This document shows, one piece after another, positions 17,248 through 25,959 of a stretch of DNA of 64,000 bases. The DNA is taken from the NCBI RefSeq assembly GCF_000718005.1, contig NZ_JODV01000003.1. One strand, given 5' to 3'. The number at the start of each line of letters is the position of its first letter. Position 1 is the stretch's first letter. A program made the position numbers and the translations under genes. Below the pieces are notes generated by a model. That model worked only from the letters and a program-made list of their open reading frames with translations. It was not told the DNA's origin and made no database searches. The DNA is from Actinoalloteichus_B caeruleus (GTDB lineage: Bacteria > Actinomycetota > Actinomycetes > Mycobacteriales > Pseudonocardiaceae).

Positions 17248-17268
17248 GCCCCGCCACCCTGGCGGGGC
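17248..17268. terminator. Hairpin between convergent Rv2175c-like and mptA genes
   Basis: GCCCCGCCA-(CCC)-TGGCGGGGC, a 9-bp perfect stem located 26 nt past one stop codon and 11 nt past the other. It probably terminates both transcripts. Confidence 0.7.
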
Positions 17269-17278
17269 TCCGGTCCGG

Positions 17279-18895
17279 TCAGGGGGTCCTGGGCATCGCG
17301 TCCGGCCGCTTCGTCGACAGCCGCAGGGGGTCGGGCCGTACCAGCGACACCGCGGCCAACACCGACACCGCCAGCGCTCCCAGCAGGTAGAGCCACGAGT
17401 ACAGCGCGGTGTCACCGTCGGGGAAGGTCACGAGCAGCAGCCACACCGAGGCGCAGACCATGGCGACCATCCCCGCCCCGGTCCACGCCAGGCCCGCCGC
17501 CAGCACGAGTGGCCAGCTGAAGTACCACGGCAGGGTCGCCGGGGACAGCACCGCGACCGCCAGCATCGTCAGGGCCGCCCGGCGGATGGCCTCCGACCCG
17601 CCGACCCGCGCCTTCCACCACTGCCACACGACGACCGCCAACAGGGTCACCATGCCCACCGTCCGGGTGACGGCCAGGAACGGTCCCAGCGGCACCGAGA
17701 CGAACCACCCCGTCACCAGGTGGGCGAGCTGCGCCACCGCCGTGGGGATCGACAACCAGTTCACGATGATCGACGAGGTCTGGAGCGCGCTGATCCAGCC
17801 CAGGTCCACCCCGGCGACCAGGGTGCAGACCGTGAACGTCGCGATCGAGGCGCTCGCGCCGGCCAGGGCGGTCTTGACGAAGTTGACCCGCAACGACCCC
17901 GACAGCCGCTGGGCCCAGACCCAGACGAGGAAGGGCAGCGCCATCGCCGCGGTGGCCTTGACCGCGGCCGCCAGCGTCACCACCACGATCCCGGTCAGGT
18001 GGCGCCGGTCGAGTACCAGCAGCACACCCGCCGCCAGGAGACCCACCATCAACAGGTCGTTGTGGGGTCCACCGACCAGGTGCACCAGCATGAGCGGGTT
18101 GGCCGCCACGATCCACAGCGCCACGGCGGTCCGCCCACCGAGGTGGCGGGACAACCCCGGGACCGCCCAACAGATCATGGCCAGGCCGACGATCATCGCG
18201 AGCCTCGTCGCGATGACACCCAGGATCAGGTTCCCGCCCGTGATGATGACGATGATCTTCGCGAGGAGGATGAACAGCGGACCGTAGGGCGCGGGCGTGT
18301 TCTGCCAGACCCAGCTGACGTTCTCCGCGAGTGGACCCGGCAGCGCGGAGGGGCCCTCCTGGTAGGGGTCGAGGCCGTGCGCGGCCAGGTTGCCCTGCGC
18401 CAGGTAGCTGTAGGCGTCGCGGCTGAACAGCGGTGGCGCGAAGACCAGCGGAAGTGTCCAGGCGATCACCGCCGCCAGGACACCGTGCGAGCCGACCCGT
18501 TCGATGCGGACCTCGCGGCCCAACCGGACCCAGGCCCACACCGCGAGGCCCAGGCCCACGTACAGGAGGGCGTTCGCCAGGTCCTGGCCGTGACCGAAGC
18601 GGACCCAGCTCCACCCGGAGTTGGCCAGCAGCGGGTCGTGGTGCAGCACGCCGGCCGCGCCGACGGCGCCGAGCGCCATCGCCACGGAGCCGAGCACTCC
18701 CAGGAGCACGATGCGCAGCGGCAGCAGCTTGCGGAAGGCGCGGAGCCGCCGACCCAGCGAACGCCGTTCGGGCCGGTCAGGGGAGTCACGCGTGGCCTCG
18801 GGATCCGGGCTCCGGCGCCGGAGTAGGGGAGGCTGGGCAGCCGCCGCGGAGGTGTCGGGCGCGGGGCTGGATCGGGGCAACGATGGCGTGGACAT
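17279..18895 (-). CDS. mptA: Alpha-(1->6)-mannopyranosyltransferase MptA-like, GT-C membrane enzyme
   Basis: 538 aa integral membrane glycosyltransferase. A charged cytoplasmic N-terminus (~60 residues) is followed by some 12-13 hydrophobic segments. The first large loop (LFSRDAYSYLAQGNLAAHGLDPY) carries the acidic GT-C active-site motif, with SRDAYSYLAQG as in MptA/MptB proteins. These use polyprenyl-phosphate-mannose to build the alpha-1,6-mannan core of lipomannan and related lipoglycans. It occupies the Rv2174 position next to the Rv2175c-like gene. ATG start at 18895. Distinguishing MptA from MptB by sequence alone is uncertain; synteny favours MptA. Confidence 0.88.
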   Translation of the reverse strand: MSTPSLPRSSPAPDTSAAAAQPPLLRRRSPDPEATRDSPDRPERRSLGRRLRAFRKLLPLRIVLLGVLGSVAMALGAVGAAGVLHHDPLLANSGWSWVRFGHGQDLANALLYVGLGLAVWAWVRLGREVRIERVGSHGVLAAVIAWTLPLVFAPPLFSRDAYSYLAQGNLAAHGLDPYQEGPSALPGPLAENVSWVWQNTPAPYGPLFILLAKIIVIITGGNLILGVIATRLAMIVGLAMICWAVPGLSRHLGGRTAVALWIVAANPLMLVHLVGGPHNDLLMVGLLAAGVLLVLDRRHLTGIVVVTLAAAVKATAAMALPFLVWVWAQRLSGSLRVNFVKTALAGASASIATFTVCTLVAGVDLGWISALQTSSIIVNWLSIPTAVAQLAHLVTGWFVSVPLGPFLAVTRTVGMVTLLAVVVWQWWKARVGGSEAIRRAALTMLAVAVLSPATLPWYFSWPLVLAAGLAWTGAGMVAMVCASVWLLLVTFPDGDTALYSWLYLLGALAVSVLAAVSLVRPDPLRLSTKRPDAMPRTP

Positions 18896-19009
18896 TTCGG
18901 CTTATGTTCCCACAGCGGGGTATCGCTCCGTTGCGCGATCTGACCGATATGTGATCGTTCCTGGTCGGCTCGCACGCACGCCCCCGAGGCAGGCCGCCGG
19001 GGCGCGGTG

Positions 19010-19039
19010 CCCGGGCGGTGCGGGCGCCGGCCGCCCGGG
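19010..19039 (-). terminator. Hairpin after the FUSC-type gene
   Basis: CCCGGGCGG (19010-19018) pairs perfectly with CCGCCCGGG (19031-19039) across a 12-nt loop, within 10 nt of the FUSC stop codon on the minus strand and upstream of mptA. Confidence 0.55.
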
Positions 19040-19045
19040 AAGGGC

Positions 19046-20251
19046 TCAGCCCCGGGTGACGAGCGGCGAACGGCCGGCCTCGTCCGGCCGTTCGCACTGG
19101 CAGTGCGGCTCCAGTTGGGTGATCATCCGGTCCACCGCGTGCAGCAGCGCTCCGGTGCCGGCCCACACCCGGGGCCGTGGCGGCTGGTCGTCGAGCCGCT
19201 CGGCCAGGGCGTGCGCGCGGTCCACCGCTCGCCGCACCGCGCACTCCTCGGCCCGGGTCCCGCAGGAGCCCCCGTCCGCGAGGTGGCGCACCGCCTCGGC
19301 GACACCCGCGACGGCGTCGCCCCACGGTTCCGCGAGCGCCGAACCGGGGCCCGGGTCCGCGTCCCGGTCCCCGACGGACGGGGCGATGTCCGCCAGCTCG
19401 CTCAGGGGGTACTCCAGGTGGCGGAGGGTGGACAGCACGGAGGTGAGGTCCGGTGGGACGGGCTCGGAGCGCCGTCGCCGGCCGATCCTCGGCCGGGGGT
19501 TGAACCGGGTGCTCTCCCGTTGCCAGGAGACGGCCCGTTCGGCCCGGCGGATGCGGCGGTCCAGGCCGTCCACCCGGTGGCACCAGTCGTCCACCTGGCC
19601 GGACCGCCACCCGCCCTCGTGGAGGGTTCCGGCGAACTCCTCCAGGAGGTCGGCCATCGCGGAGGCGAGGGACTCGATGGCGGTCCTGGCGTCCCTGAGG
19701 TGGACGGGTGGGAGGATCAGCACGTTGATGAGCGCCCCCAGCGCGGCCCCGCCCGCCGTCTCCGCCAGCCGGATCCCCAACATCGTCGCGTCGGCGGCCA
19801 TGCCGTAGGTGAAGACCAGGAGCGCGGTCGCCGCGACCCACTGGCCGTTCTCCCCGAACCCGCGCCAGCGGCCGAGCAGGACGCCGACGGCGACCATCAC
19901 CGCGAGGGCCGCGAGTTCGGGGCCGACGAGCCGCACGACGACGAAGGCCAGGACCAGGCCGAGGCCCACGGCGGCCACCTGTTGGAGCGCGCCGGTCACC
20001 GAGCGGTAGACGGTGGCCGACACCATGAACATCGCGGCGTACGGGGCCAGGAACGACTGGGGGAGGTTCAGCCAGTGCTCGGCGATCACCCAGGCGAGGG
20101 TGGCGGCGAGCGCGGTCTTCGCCGCCTGGACGAGCACGTCCCGTTCCGGACCCGCCCCCCGGAGCGCGGCCCCCAGCCAGGTGGGCACCGCGCGGAGACG
20201 TCGCCGGATCCCGTACTGGCCCAGCCTGCTCGGCCGTCGGCCCGCGCCCAT
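19046..20251 (-). CDS. FUSC-family (aromatic acid exporter-like) membrane protein
   Basis: 401 aa. The N-terminal half (residues ~50-200) has about six hydrophobic segments, including WLNLPQSFLAPYAAMFMVSATVYRS in two pieces, GALQQVAAVGLGLVLAFVVV and AALGALINVLI, the arrangement of FUSC/AaeB-type proteins (fusaric acid and aromatic acid efflux). The C-terminal half is a cytoplasmic helical domain. ATG 20251 has GGGAGGGAG upstream. It sits between idsA2 and mptA, which are adjacent in M. tuberculosis, so it is an insertion into the conserved block. A transported substrate cannot be predicted; a link to isoprenoid or lipoglycan genes is only positional. Confidence 0.8.
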   Translation of the reverse strand: MGAGRRPSRLGQYGIRRRLRAVPTWLGAALRGAGPERDVLVQAAKTALAATLAWVIAEHWLNLPQSFLAPYAAMFMVSATVYRSVTGALQQVAAVGLGLVLAFVVVRLVGPELAALAVMVAVGVLLGRWRGFGENGQWVAATALLVFTYGMAADATMLGIRLAETAGGAALGALINVLILPPVHLRDARTAIESLASAMADLLEEFAGTLHEGGWRSGQVDDWCHRVDGLDRRIRRAERAVSWQRESTRFNPRPRIGRRRRSEPVPPDLTSVLSTLRHLEYPLSELADIAPSVGDRDADPGPGSALAEPWGDAVAGVAEAVRHLADGGSCGTRAEECAVRRAVDRAHALAERLDDQPPRPRVWAGTGALLHAVDRMITQLEPHCQCERPDEAGRSPLVTRG

Positions 20252-20482
20252 CGACTCCCTCCCCGTCGCGGTGTCCCCGGTGAGGGCGTCCCGGCGGCGG
20301 CCGGCCCGCCGACCACGGCAGGGGTGCCGCCGGCCGCAGCAGCCGTGCCGGGTGCTCCTCACGTGCGGCGACGACGGTAGGCACCTCCCCTCGGCGCCGC
20401 AACCGTGCGGGCGAGGACCAGCCGCGTGGCGTTCCCCACGGCACCCCCGGGTGCGGGCCGAGCGAGCGGGAGCGGGGGCCGG

Positions 20483-21589
20483 CTACTGGTCCCGTTTGGT
20501 CACCGACACCGCCAGTTCCGTCAGCCGACCCCTGGCCTCCTCGGTGACGGAGGTGTCCGTCAGCGCCCGCAGGGCGGAGTCGGTGTACTGGTCGATGCGG
20601 GCCTCCACCTCGTCGACCGCGCCGAGTTCGAGGAGGAGGGCGCGGGTCGCCGCGACCCGGTCCGCGTCCAGTTCGGGGTCGCCGATGACGCCCCGCAGTT
20701 CGGCCAGCGCGTCCGTCCGCCCCTGTTCCTCCGCCAGCCGGAGGCCGGCGGAGGCGAGCAGGGTCCGCTTGCCCTCGCGGAGGTCGTCCCCGGCTGGTTT
20801 GCCGGTCACCTCGGGGTCCCCGAAGACCCCGAGCAGGTCGTCCCGCAGCTGGAAGGCGATGCCGATGTCGGCTCCGAACCGCCGCAACCCGTCCACGACC
20901 GGCTGCTCCGCGCCCGCGATCGCCGCGCCGAGGTGCAACGGCCGCTCGACCGTGTAAGCGGCGCACTTGAGCCGGTTGACGTGCAGGGCCGTCTCCGCGT
21001 CCTCGTCGCCGCGCACCTGGCTGAGCATGTCCAGGTACTGGCCGGCCAGCATCTCGCTGCGCATCGCGTGCCACACCGGCAGCGATCGGGCCAGGGCCTC
21101 CGCCGACAGGCCCGATCCGAAGAACATGTCGTCGGCCCAGGCGAGGGCGACGTCCCCCAGCAGCACGGCGCTGGCCATCCCGAACCGCTCGGGAGCCCCT
21201 CGCCAGCCCTCCCGGCGGTGGTGGTCGGCGAAGGACACGTGCACGGTCGGCCGGCCGCGACGCAGGGGGGAGTCGTCCATCAGGTCGTCGTGCACCAGCG
21301 CGCAGCCCTGGATGAGTTCGAGGCTGCTCACCGCCCTCACCACGGCCTCGGTGCCCGGTGAGGTGAGGTCGCCGCCCGCCGCCCGCCAGCCCCACCAGGC
21401 GAAGGTGGGGCGGACCCGTTTCCCGCCTCCGAGCACCAGCCCGGACAGCGCGTCCACCGCCTGGGCGAACTCCGCGGACGCCAGCGCGACCGTGGCCCTC
21501 CTGTCGTGGAGGAACTCCTCCAGCGCGCCGTGGACGGCGGTGATCAGGTCTCGACCGGACTCGTCCCGTCCGTTTCTGAAGTGCTGCAC
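20483..21589 (-). CDS. Polyprenyl (geranylgeranyl-type) diphosphate synthase, IdsA2-like
   Basis: 368 aa trans-isoprenyl diphosphate synthase that condenses allylic diphosphates with IPP. The first aspartate-rich motif is HDDLMDDSPLRRG and the second region is FQLRDDLLGVFGD, with GKPAGDDLREGKRT following. The second motif is DDLLG rather than a full DDxxD, as in several actinobacterial IdsA-type enzymes. Residues GGGKRVRP bind IPP. GTG 21589 was chosen for GGAGG 8-10 nt upstream. It occupies the Rv2173 position and is divergent from metF. Chain length cannot be set reliably from sequence; C20 is the usual assignment. Confidence 0.9.
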   Translation of the reverse strand: MQHFRNGRDESGRDLITAVHGALEEFLHDRRATVALASAEFAQAVDALSGLVLGGGKRVRPTFAWWGWRAAGGDLTSPGTEAVVRAVSSLELIQGCALVHDDLMDDSPLRRGRPTVHVSFADHHRREGWRGAPERFGMASAVLLGDVALAWADDMFFGSGLSAEALARSLPVWHAMRSEMLAGQYLDMLSQVRGDEDAETALHVNRLKCAAYTVERPLHLGAAIAGAEQPVVDGLRRFGADIGIAFQLRDDLLGVFGDPEVTGKPAGDDLREGKRTLLASAGLRLAEEQGRTDALAELRGVIGDPELDADRVAATRALLLELGAVDEVEARIDQYTDSALRALTDTSVTEEARGRLTELAVSVTKRDQ

Positions 21590-21811
21590 CCGGTCATCCT
21601 CCGCGAGGGGCCACGACGGTGACGAACCTGGGGGGTGGACCCGGGCGGCGCGTTCACCGCGCGCGGTGGCGGTGGGGCAGGGGAGTCCACGTACTGGTAC
21701 GCGAGGGCCGTTCCCTCGTTCCACCGATCAGGGCCTTCGTGGCCCGCCAACAGGGCGCTCCCACCATGCGGACGAGCGCGACGACGGGTACCACGCCTAG
21801 TCGTGAATCCG

Positions 21812-21825
21812 TAACCTGAGAGTCA
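21812..21825 (+). promoter_or_regulatory. Leaderless -10 element for metF
   Basis: TAACCT (21812-21817) ends 7 nt before the ATG at 21825, and no Shine-Dalgarno is present, so the metF mRNA is probably leaderless. Confidence 0.5.
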
Positions 21826-22709
21826 TGACGGCGGTGGTGGATCGGCTCCGTACGGACAGGCCGGTGTTCTCGGTGGAGTTTTTCCCCCCAAGGGATGATG
21901 CCAGCGAGCGGCAGCTGTGGCGCGCCGTCCGGGAGCTGGAGCCACTCGACCCGGCGTTCGTGTCCATCACCTACGGGGCGGGCGGGTCCAGCAGGGACCG
22001 GACCATCCGCACCACCGGCCGCATCGCGCAGGAGACGACGCTGGTCCCGATGGCGCACCTCACCGGCGTCAACCACTCGCTGGCCGAGTTGCGGAACGTG
22101 GTCGGCTGGTACGCGGCGGTGGGGGTGCACAACGTCCTCGCCGTCCGAGGTGACCCGCCCGGTGATCCCCTCGGCGAGTGGGTCGCGCACCCGGAGGGCA
22201 TCACCTACGCCTCGGAGCTGGTGCGGCTGGTGCGTTCGCTCGGCCCTTTCTGCGTCGGCGTCGCCGCCTTCCCCTACGGGCACCCGAGGTCCGGTGACCT
22301 CGACACCGACACCGACCACCTCGTGGGCAAGATCAGGGCGGGCGCCGACTTCGCCATCGCCCAGTTGTTCTTCGAGGCCGACGACTTCCTCCGGCTCCGC
22401 GACCGGCTGGCCAGCCGGGGCTGCGACGCCCCGCTGCTGCCGGGTGTCATGCCCCTGACCACCGTCCGGACCCTGGACAAGACCGTGGAGCTGTCCGGTG
22501 CGGGAGTCCCGCCGTCCCTGGAACGCCGGTTGGCCCCCCACCGGGATGACCCGAAGGCGTTCCGCGCCGCCGGGATCGACGTGGTGACGGAGCTGTCCGA
22601 ACGACTGCTGGCCGAGGGGGTGCGGGGTCTGCACTTCTACACCCTGAACAGGTCCACGGCCACCCGTGAGGTGATCGGCCGACTCGGACTGGCGCCCACC
22701 CGGGTCTGA
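21825..22709 (+). CDS. metF: 5,10-methylenetetrahydrofolate reductase
   Basis: 294 aa flavoprotein that reduces methylene-THF to methyl-THF for methionine synthesis. The family signatures are present: VFSVEFFPPRDD at the N-terminus (catalytic Glu region), FVSITYGAGGS, HLTGVNHS, LAVRGDPP (FAD contact), GVAAFPYGHPRS and AQLFFEADDF. Length fits the short bacterial enzyme. The position, divergent from an IdsA2-type synthase and convergent with an LppM-type gene, matches Rv2172c. Confidence 0.95.
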   Translation: MTAVVDRLRTDRPVFSVEFFPPRDDASERQLWRAVRELEPLDPAFVSITYGAGGSSRDRTIRTTGRIAQETTLVPMAHLTGVNHSLAELRNVVGWYAAVGVHNVLAVRGDPPGDPLGEWVAHPEGITYASELVRLVRSLGPFCVGVAAFPYGHPRSGDLDTDTDHLVGKIRAGADFAIAQLFFEADDFLRLRDRLASRGCDAPLLPGVMPLTTVRTLDKTVELSGAGVPPSLERRLAPHRDDPKAFRAAGIDVVTELSERLLAEGVRGLHFYTLNRSTATREVIGRLGLAPTRV

Positions 22710-22746
22710 GGCGAAGTGCGCGCGAACCCGAACGGCCCGGGAGGGA

Positions 22747-22765
22747 CGCCCCGGAGCCGGGGGCG
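22747..22765. terminator. Weak hairpin between metF and the lipoprotein gene
   Basis: CGCCCC (22747-22752) can pair with GGGGCG (22760-22765) across a 7-nt loop between the convergent stop codons. Confidence 0.4.
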
Positions 22766-22767
22766 GA

Positions 22768-23457
22768 TCAGAACGGTGTCTCGCCGGCCGGGAGCATCCT
22801 GCTGCGGCGCCGGGAGATCAACGCCATCATCAGCACGAACACCGTCGCGCTCCCCGTGAGCCCGCCGATCATCACCACACCCTGGGTCCACACCGAGTCC
22901 TGGCCGGAGGAGCGCACTGAAGCGTTCAGGTTGTAGACGCGACCTGGTTCCGGCGACCAGCTGACCCGGGTGCCCTCCACGTCACCGTCGGTGCGGCCCA
23001 CCTCGTAGGGGAACTCGGCGACCACCGCGAGGTCCGCCTCCTCCCGGGGGATCTGCGTCAGGTCGAGGGAGCCGTGCACGGAGAGGGTCTCGTTCACCTG
23101 CCGGACGGTCAGCCGGTACCGGTCGGCCCACGGGCCCCCTTCCACCAGTTGGCGGAACTCTTCGGTGGTCAGCTCGGAGAAGGTCAGTCGGGTTCCGACG
23201 TAACCGTCCGCGTCGTAGGGCTCCGACTCCACCTTGGCGTCCAGCTTGGCGGGCGCCTGGAGTTGCGGCCCGACGTCGCCGACCTGCACGGGACGCACGG
23301 CCACCACGGCGTGCCCAGAGACCCTGGCGTTCTCGGAGACCTCCAACGACACGTCAACCCGGAGACAACCGGTGAGAACCAGGCCAACCAGCGCCAACAC
23401 CGCGGCGGTCAGCAGCCGTCCCGATCGGGCAAGCGAGGATCGAGGCACCGGGTTCAT
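22768..23457 (-). CDS. LppM-like lipoprotein
   Basis: 229 aa. A lipoprotein signal (SGRLLTAAVLALVGLVLTGC, lipobox LTGC) is followed by a ~170-residue beta-rich extracytoplasmic domain (LRVDVSLEVSENARVSGHAVV at its start, in two pieces), then a C-terminal membrane helix (GGLTGSATVFVLMMALI) with a basic RRR tail. This lipid-anchor-plus-TM layout is that of M. tuberculosis LppM (Rv2171), which affects lipoglycan and phagosome traits. It ends the conserved Rv2171-Rv2182c block. ATG 23457 has no clear Shine-Dalgarno; CACGAT lies 6 nt upstream, compatible with a leaderless start. Confidence 0.85.
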   Translation of the reverse strand: MNPVPRSSLARSGRLLTAAVLALVGLVLTGCLRVDVSLEVSENARVSGHAVVAVRPVQVGDVGPQLQAPAKLDAKVESEPYDADGYVGTRLTFSELTTEEFRQLVEGGPWADRYRLTVRQVNETLSVHGSLDLTQIPREEADLAVVAEFPYEVGRTDGDVEGTRVSWSPEPGRVYNLNASVRSSGQDSVWTQGVVMIGGLTGSATVFVLMMALISRRRSRMLPAGETPF

Positions 23458-23641
23458 TGCGTCATCGTGCCAGCTACCCCCGGGGGTCCGCGCGCTGTGG
23501 ACCGTCCCCCACAGGGTGCCGGCGGCGCGTCTCCCAATCCCGCCAGGGTGTCGCCTGAACGATGCTCGCCGCTCGCGGAGGGTGTTCGTCACGTGCAAAC
23601 CGGATGGGGGAACGCCGGGGTCGCGCGGTAGCGTGCCAGCC

Positions 23642-25333
23642 ATGTCTTCCAGCCCGCAGGGTGTGCACCGGCTCAGTGACAGGTACGTCGAGGAACACGC
23701 CGCGCTCGAACCGATCGAGGCGACCTTCATGGGCGTCGGCGGCCACGACGACAGGTTGACGGACTTCTCCCCCGAGGGCTACGAGCGGCGGGGCGAGCTG
23801 GCCAGGGCGGCGCTGGCCTCGGTGCGGGCGGCGGAACCGGTCGACGCGGGGGAACGGGTCGCCAAGGAGGCGTTCGAGGAGCGGGTCGGCCTCCAGGTCG
23901 AACTGCACGACGCCGGGCTGGACCTGTCCGCCCTCAACGTCACCGCGAGCCCGGTGCAGGACGTGCGGCAGGTGTTCGACCTGATGCCGACCGCGACGGC
24001 GGAGGACTGGGCGATGATCTCGGCGCGGCTGAGCGCGGTGCCGGAGACGCTGTCCGGGTTGCGGGCCTCGTTGACGAAGGCCGCCCAGGACGGCAGGGTG
24101 TCGGCGCTCCGGCAGGTGACCAGGACCGCCGAGCAGTGCGAGACCTGGGCCGGCCAGCGGGGAACGCCCTCCTTCTTCGGCTCGCTGGTGGCGGGTGCCG
24201 ACGCGGTGCCGGGCACGAGCGACGCGCTGCGGTCCGACCTCGCCGAGGGAGCCCGCGCGGCCTCGGAGGCCTACGGCGAGCTGGCCCGCTTCCTGCGTGA
24301 GGACCTCGCCCCGCTCGCCCCGAGGAAGGACGCGGTGGGGCGGGACGTCTACCAGTTGTGGTCCCGCTACTTCATCGGAGCGGAGCTCGACCTGCTGGAG
24401 GCCTACCAGTGGGGCTGGGAGGAGTTCATCCGCATCGAGTCCGAGATGAAGGAGGTCGCTGGCCGCATCAAGGCGGGCGGCACCCTCGCCGAGGTGGCCG
24501 GGGCACTGGACAACGACCCCCGGTACCGGGTGCACGGGCAGGACGCGTTCCAGCGGTGGATGCAGCAGCTGTCGGACGCCGCGCTCGCGGAGCTGCGGGG
24601 CAAGCACTTCCACATCCCGGACCGGTTGATGGACCTCGAGTGCCGGATCGCTCCCCCCGGCGGGGGGAACGGCGCCTACTACACCGGTCCGAACGAGGAC
24701 TTCAGCCGGCCAGGCCGGATGTGGTGGTCGGTTCCCGCCGACAAGGAGGAGTTCTCCACCTGGCGTGAGGTGACGACCGTCTACCACGAGGGCGTCCCCG
24801 GCCACCACCTCCAGGTCGCGACGGCGGTGGACCAGTCGGAGAACCTCAACCAGTGGCAGCGGTTGATGTGCTGGACCTCCGGCCACGGGGAGGGCTGGGC
24901 GCTGTACGCGGAGCGCCTGATGCGGGAGCTCGGCTACCTGTCCGACGACGGGGACCTGCTGGGGATGCTCAACGCGCAGCTGTTCCGGGCCGCCCGGGTC
25001 ATCGTCGACATCGGGATGCACCTGGAGCTGGAGATCCCCGCCGGTCACGGCTTCCACGACGGCGAACGGTGGACCCCGGAGCTGGGCCTGGAGTTCATGC
25101 TCACCCGGACCATCGAGGACCCGACGAACGTGCGGGACGAGATCGACCGTTACCTGGGGTGGCCGGGGCAGGCGCCCGCCTACAAGCTCGGTGAGCGGCT
25201 GTGGCTGCGGGCCAGGGACGAGGTCCGCCAGCGGCAGGGAGACCAGTTCGACCTCCAGGCCTTCCACCGCCGCGCGCTGGAGCTCGGAGGGCTGGGGCTG
25301 GACGTGCTCCGCCGGCAGCTGAGCTCGTTCTGA
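23642..25333 (+). CDS. DUF885 family protein, putative zinc metallopeptidase
   Basis: 563 aa, no signal peptide. The central helical region leads to the DUF885 hallmark TTVYHEGVPGHHLQVATA, an HExxH-like zinc motif (H-E-x3-H-H). The conserved CWTSGHGEGWALYAERLM supplies another Glu ligand, and EIDRYLGWPGQAPAYKLGE is the family C-terminal signature. DUF885 proteins resemble carboxypeptidase-Taq-type peptidases and are thought to act on peptides or modified amino acids. The ATG has TAGCGT 7 nt upstream and no ribosome site, so the mRNA is probably leaderless. It is convergent with the acetyltransferase gene over a 12-bp hairpin. Confidence 0.87.
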   Translation: MSSSPQGVHRLSDRYVEEHAALEPIEATFMGVGGHDDRLTDFSPEGYERRGELARAALASVRAAEPVDAGERVAKEAFEERVGLQVELHDAGLDLSALNVTASPVQDVRQVFDLMPTATAEDWAMISARLSAVPETLSGLRASLTKAAQDGRVSALRQVTRTAEQCETWAGQRGTPSFFGSLVAGADAVPGTSDALRSDLAEGARAASEAYGELARFLREDLAPLAPRKDAVGRDVYQLWSRYFIGAELDLLEAYQWGWEEFIRIESEMKEVAGRIKAGGTLAEVAGALDNDPRYRVHGQDAFQRWMQQLSDAALAELRGKHFHIPDRLMDLECRIAPPGGGNGAYYTGPNEDFSRPGRMWWSVPADKEEFSTWREVTTVYHEGVPGHHLQVATAVDQSENLNQWQRLMCWTSGHGEGWALYAERLMRELGYLSDDGDLLGMLNAQLFRAARVIVDIGMHLELEIPAGHGFHDGERWTPELGLEFMLTRTIEDPTNVRDEIDRYLGWPGQAPAYKLGERLWLRARDEVRQRQGDQFDLQAFHRRALELGGLGLDVLRRQLSSF

Positions 25334-25347
25334 CGCGGACGGCGGGC

Positions 25348-25374
25348 GCACCGGACCCGCGACGGGTCCGGTGC
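25348..25374. terminator. Bidirectional hairpin terminator
   Basis: GCACCGGACCCG (25348-25359) and CGGGTCCGGTGC (25363-25374) form a perfect 12-bp stem with a 3-nt loop between convergent genes. Confidence 0.75.
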
Positions 25375-25392
25375 CTCGAACCGGGTGGTGCC

Positions 25393-25959
25393 TCAGATCG
25401 GCAGTGCGCGTCCCAGCACGGCGAAGGGACGCGGGTCGCCGGCGAACCGGTGGTGGCGCAACACGTCCTCGAAGCCCATCCGCCGGTAGAGCCGCCACGC
25501 GCGACTCGGCCCCTCTGGCGTGGACAGCAGGACGCGTGAGCAGGGCAGGTCGCCGAGCAGTGCCCGCAACAGACGTTCCCCGGTGCCCCGCCCCTGTGCC
25601 GCCGGGGACACGTGGAGTTCGGTGAGTTCGAAGTAGTCGGCCAGCCACTCGGCGGCCGCCTGGTGCTCCCCGGTCCCGGTGAGTCCGCGCAACACCTGCT
25701 CGTACCACCACTGGCCCGAACCACCCAGGTAGCCGTAGGCGACGCCCACCATGTCCTCGCCCCGCAGCGCGGCGACCGCCCGCCAGCCCGGCCGGCTGAT
25801 GTGGGACATCCAGGTCGACGCCCGCTGGTGCACGGCGCTGGGCGGGTACCGCATGGCGGACACGTAGATGCCGAGGGCCTCGGTCAGCCTGGCCCGCATC
25901 CCCTCCGGGTCGAGGGCGACGATCCGATCCGGCCCGGAGGCCTCCGGGAGCACGGTCAC
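25393..25959 (-). CDS. GNAT-family N-acetyltransferase
   Basis: 188 aa single-domain acetyl-CoA-dependent acyltransferase. Motif A is ELHVSPAAQGRGTGERLLRALL (given here in family terms: LHVSP then Q/RGxGxG/A), which binds the acetyl-CoA pyrophosphate; motif B is RAWRLYRRMGFEDV. The N-terminal part has the DPEGMRARLTEALGIY helix. The GTG start overlaps the stop of the YbaK-type gene by 4 nt (GTGA), so the pair is translationally coupled. The acceptor is unknown; being coupled to an aminoacyl-tRNA deacylase leaves an amino-acid detoxification role open, as speculation. Confidence 0.85.
   Translation of the reverse strand: MTVLPEASGPDRIVALDPEGMRARLTEALGIYVSAMRYPPSAVHQRASTWMSHISRPGWRAVAALRGEDMVGVAYGYLGGSGQWWYEQVLRGLTGTGEHQAAAEWLADYFELTELHVSPAAQGRGTGERLLRALLGDLPCSRVLLSTPEGPSRAWRLYRRMGFEDVLRHHRFAGDPRPFAVLGRALPI

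Noticed and set aside
18786..21395. Minus-strand frame of 869 codons across FUSC and polyprenyl-synthase genes, and a similar 848-codon frame at 14362-16908 through pknL
   Set aside because: Both lie in the wrong reading frame of real genes with clear motifs. Only the last 69 codons of the second (14362-14568) are real, as the NfeD-like gene.
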